A DNA stretch of 46,865 bases from Lewinella cohaerens DSM 23179 (GTDB lineage Bacteria > Bacteroidota > Bacteroidia > Chitinophagales > Saprospiraceae). The notes beneath the pieces were generated by a model. The model was not told where the DNA came from. It ran no database searches and was given only the letters and a program-made list of their open reading frames with translations. Positions within the stretch are counted from its first letter, which is position 1, and each line of letters begins with the position of its first letter. The translations under genes and the position numbers were made by a program. The DNA lies in NCBI RefSeq assembly GCF_000379805.1, contig NZ_KB903557.1:15360-62224 (forward strand), given 5' to 3'. Shown piece by piece: positions 44,346-46,865 of this stretch.

Positions 44346-45884
44346 CCATTGATGGTCTGCCCAGGGCCAATTACGGCTGTTTGTAGTATAAGTGAGGCGC
44401 CTGCCTACACCAATCTGGCTAGTTTTGTAGCTGCTGGTGGTTTAGCTACCGACAATTGTGGGATTACGAGTTTTTCTTTGACGAATACCTTCAATAGCGC
44501 AGGTACTTGCCCACAAATTACGACCCGTACTTACGAAGTAGGGGATGCTTGTGGAAACACATCAACCTGTAACCAGATCATTCAGATTGATGACACGGAG
44601 CCACCAGTGATCAGTTGCCCTGAAGTAGCTACTGATTGTTCCTTGAGTGATATTCCACCTTATGCTAGTTTGGCTGAATTTTTGGCCGATGGAAATACCG
44701 TTTCCGATAATTGTGGTATCAACACTGCTTCTTTCCAGTTGATCCAGGAAACAACAGATGGCAATACCTGCCCGCAGATTGTGGTAAGGAAGTACGAGAT
44801 TATGGATAATTGCGGTAATACGGCTATCAGCCAGCAGATCATTACCATTGACGATGAAACGCCACCTGTATTTACAGCTGCGGCACCAGCAGATATGACC
44901 ATTGATTGTGATGCGATCATTCCTACACCTGCTACTTTGACGGCAACCGATAATTGCGACAATACCATCACGGTTGAATTCAGTGAACGCACGATTTTAA
45001 CGGAAGTCGGTGCTTGTGCAGCCTACAGCTATCAAATTTTACGAACCTGGACAGCAGAAGATGCTTGCGGCAATGTAAGTCTGGAAGATCAGTTGATAAC
45101 CATTCAGGATATCACTCCTCCTACCGCCGTTTGTTGCACCAATTATACGATCAACATCGAAGCTGATTTCGATGGGATTGCTACGATCTCTCCCGAGGAT
45201 ATTGACTGCGGAAGCACAGATACTTGTACACCCGCGGATGAATTATTCCTTAGTGTTGATGTAAATAGCCTGACCTGTGCGGATATTGGTAATCATACCG
45301 TTACACTTACTGTTACGGATGATTGTGGCAATAGCAGTAGTTGTTCCACCATCGTAACGCTTGCTGATCAAACAGCACCTGAGATTCATTGCCCTTCTAC
45401 TTTAGTATTAGAATGTGGTAATGATGCGAATACAGACTTGATCGCTGATTGGTTGGCTTCTGCTACGGCGGACGATGGCTGTACACTGAATCAGACGATT
45501 TCTAATGATTACAGCTTTACCAATTTTACCGGTTGCGGGAATACGGGAGAGCAAATGGTCACCTTTACGGCAACGGATGACAGTGGTAACGCCAGCACTT
45601 GTGCGGCATCCATAAGTATACAAGATAATTTGTTGCCGGTAATGGCCTGCCCGCCAGGGTTGGTGACTTGTGACCTCGCAGCAGAGGCGCCTTTCGCTAC
45701 TCTTGCTGAATTCACGACTGCTGGAGGTATCGCTAGCGACAATTGTTCCTTAAATGCGGCTTCTTTTACACATATATCGGATGTAACCAGCGAAAATTTG
45801 GTTACCCGTACTTATCAGATTTCAGATGCTTGTGGAAACACAGTAACCTGTCAGCAGTTGATCAATGTAATTGAACAACCTACC
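44346..45884 (+). repeat. Array of HYR-like Cys-containing repeats
   Basis: Six copies of a D.CGN-type motif (one is DDSGN) start at 44544, 44805, 45060, 45318, 45576 and 45825, spaced 261, 255, 258, 258 and 249 nt, that is 83-87 residues. Most copies also have TDNC or SDNC before and DD..PP.. after. This is the layout of hyalin-type (HYR) repeats, extended rods used in extracellular adhesion. Confidence 0.75.
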
Positions 45885-46865
45885 GTTGGAACGCCAGAAG
45901 ATGTCATCATTAGCTGTTCTATTTCCAATACGGGAAGTGTTTCTCTTTCCTCCCTTTTTGTAGGAGCCACTCCTGGTGGAACGTACACTTACCTCGGAGG
46001 GGTAGGGGCTTCAATTCAAGCGGAAGCTTTGGTTTATTCGCAGCCCGGCTGCTACGGTGTTGACTACGAGTTTACGGCTGCTGACGCAGGCATCTGTTCC
46101 CCGGTAGCACCCGTTACGGCCTACGTTTACGTAAGTGAACAACCACAACCCAGCTTTGATCTGGCCGAAGAACTTTGTTGGGATGGAAGTCCTACGACGC
46201 TCAATGCTTTAATCAATAGCCCAACCTATACCAATACGCCTGTTCGCACCTGGCGAAGTACCGATACCGATATTGCTACGGTAAATAATAATGGTATCGT
46301 AACTATTGTCGATGGCGGAACAGTGGAGATTTGTATGGAAGAAACCATTACTCATACCTCTTGTAATGGAAACCCAGCAGAAGTTTGTGTAGAAGAAACT
46401 TGTCATACACTGATCATTACAGAAGTCGCAGAATCAGTAGACGCGAGCTGGACGACCTTAGGCCCACTCTGTACCGATGATGCTATTGTGGACTTAGATT
46501 TGCTGGTCACTGGTGAAGCCAATGGTGTGTTCACCGGCAACGGTGTCAGCGGCACACATCCGAACTACAGCTTTACACCAAGTACAGGCGCCGGCGTTTA
46601 CACGATCACTTACACGGTGAGTAATGCCAGCGGCTGTACCGCGGTAGAATCACAGACGATAGAAGTATTTGGTCCTGTAAGCGCAGCCTTGAATGACTTA
46701 AACCTGGGTTGTATTACCGATCCGGTGGGCAACATCAGTTTGTCTGCGCTGTTTACGGGTACGACGACTACTGGTGGAACGTTCTCTGGCACAGGCGTTA
46801 CGGGCAATACCCTTACTTATAGCGGCCCCGGCTGTTACGAAGTCACCTACACCGTGAGCGCCTTC

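Larger units (their letters stand above)
39996..46865 (+). pseudogene. Continuation of the giant adhesin gene beyond the in-frame stop; runs off the window
   Basis: 2290 codons in the same frame as 35928-39995, with no further stop to the last base. The sequence reads on as TRRYRVVVRSNNCQPEDLDIVAGWDCEALP, completing the domain interrupted by the TAA. It has no start codon with a signal peptide of its own. Modules in order: more Ig/DUF11-like domains; an SdrD B-like domain at about 41931-42285 ([31 protein letters not shown] ... GFYLFDDLVQGSYSLAF); three DUF11-type domains at 42597-44040 with Asp/Asn/Gly-rich loops; a run of HYR-like Cys repeats at about 44050-45884; then further beta domains. 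The real C-terminus, probably a T9SS or gliding-type sorting domain, lies outside. Labelled pseudogene only because of the stop; a sequencing error is equally possible. Confidence 0.8.

Noticed and set aside
39996-46865. Treating the part after the TAA as an independent gene
   Set aside because: It has no signal peptide, no promoter and no suitable start, and its first residues complete the domain interrupted by the stop. Better seen as the same gene.

Overview
The window looks like a chromosome segment from a member of the Bacteroidota, most plausibly the Saprospiria (Lewinella/Haliscomenobacter-like). This is judged from protein families only. The indicators are four proteins ending in type IX secretion (T9SS) sorting domains, a SusC/SusD pair, DUF4293 and DUF6660-like proteins, an OstA-like protein, and promoters matching the Bacteroidota TAnnTTTG -7 element. 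No rRNA, tRNA, CRISPR array, intact insertion sequence or phage was found.

Layout: 1-3132 holds the 3' end of aroA, an OmpA-family lipid/peptidoglycan-anchor type protein and a glutaryl-CoA dehydrogenase-like enzyme. 3486-10953 holds secreted T9SS cargo (a TIM-barrel-like protein, an Omp28-like protein, a Kelch propeller) mixed with folB, a DUF4197 lipoprotein and a 3-hydroxyacyl-CoA dehydrogenase. An orphan sorting-domain fragment follows the Kelch gene. 11099-16388 holds a secreted M36 metalloprotease, rlmB and an outer-membrane barrel-like protein. 16430-22458 (minus strand) is a heavy-metal efflux operon: a small Cys/His-rich DUF6660-like protein, an RND pump fused to its own TolC-type outer-membrane factor, and a His-rich periplasmic adaptor. 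22826-27719 holds an S24 repressor, a class V PLP enzyme, a thiamine-binding-like protein and an OstA/LptA-like protein. 28273-32570 is a SusC/SusD nutrient-uptake pair. 32671-35496 holds a hypothetical secreted protein, a FAD oxidoreductase and a DUF4293 membrane protein. From 35928 to the window end runs one giant adhesin-like reading frame, broken by a single in-frame TAA at 39993-39995.

Most worth a second look: (1) the giant gene stays open in the same frame for 6.9 kb after that stop and runs off the window, so ordinary gene calling loses over half of it; (2) the RND-TolC fusion has a signal-peptide-like segment at the junction, suggesting a self-processing two-part efflux protein; (3) an 87-bp element with perfect 11-bp terminal inverted repeats lies inside the efflux operon; (4) several families of structured intergenic repeats occur more than once here; (5) a lone T9SS sorting domain sits in frame behind another T9SS gene.

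All homology calls are from reading sequence motifs by eye. No database search was run.
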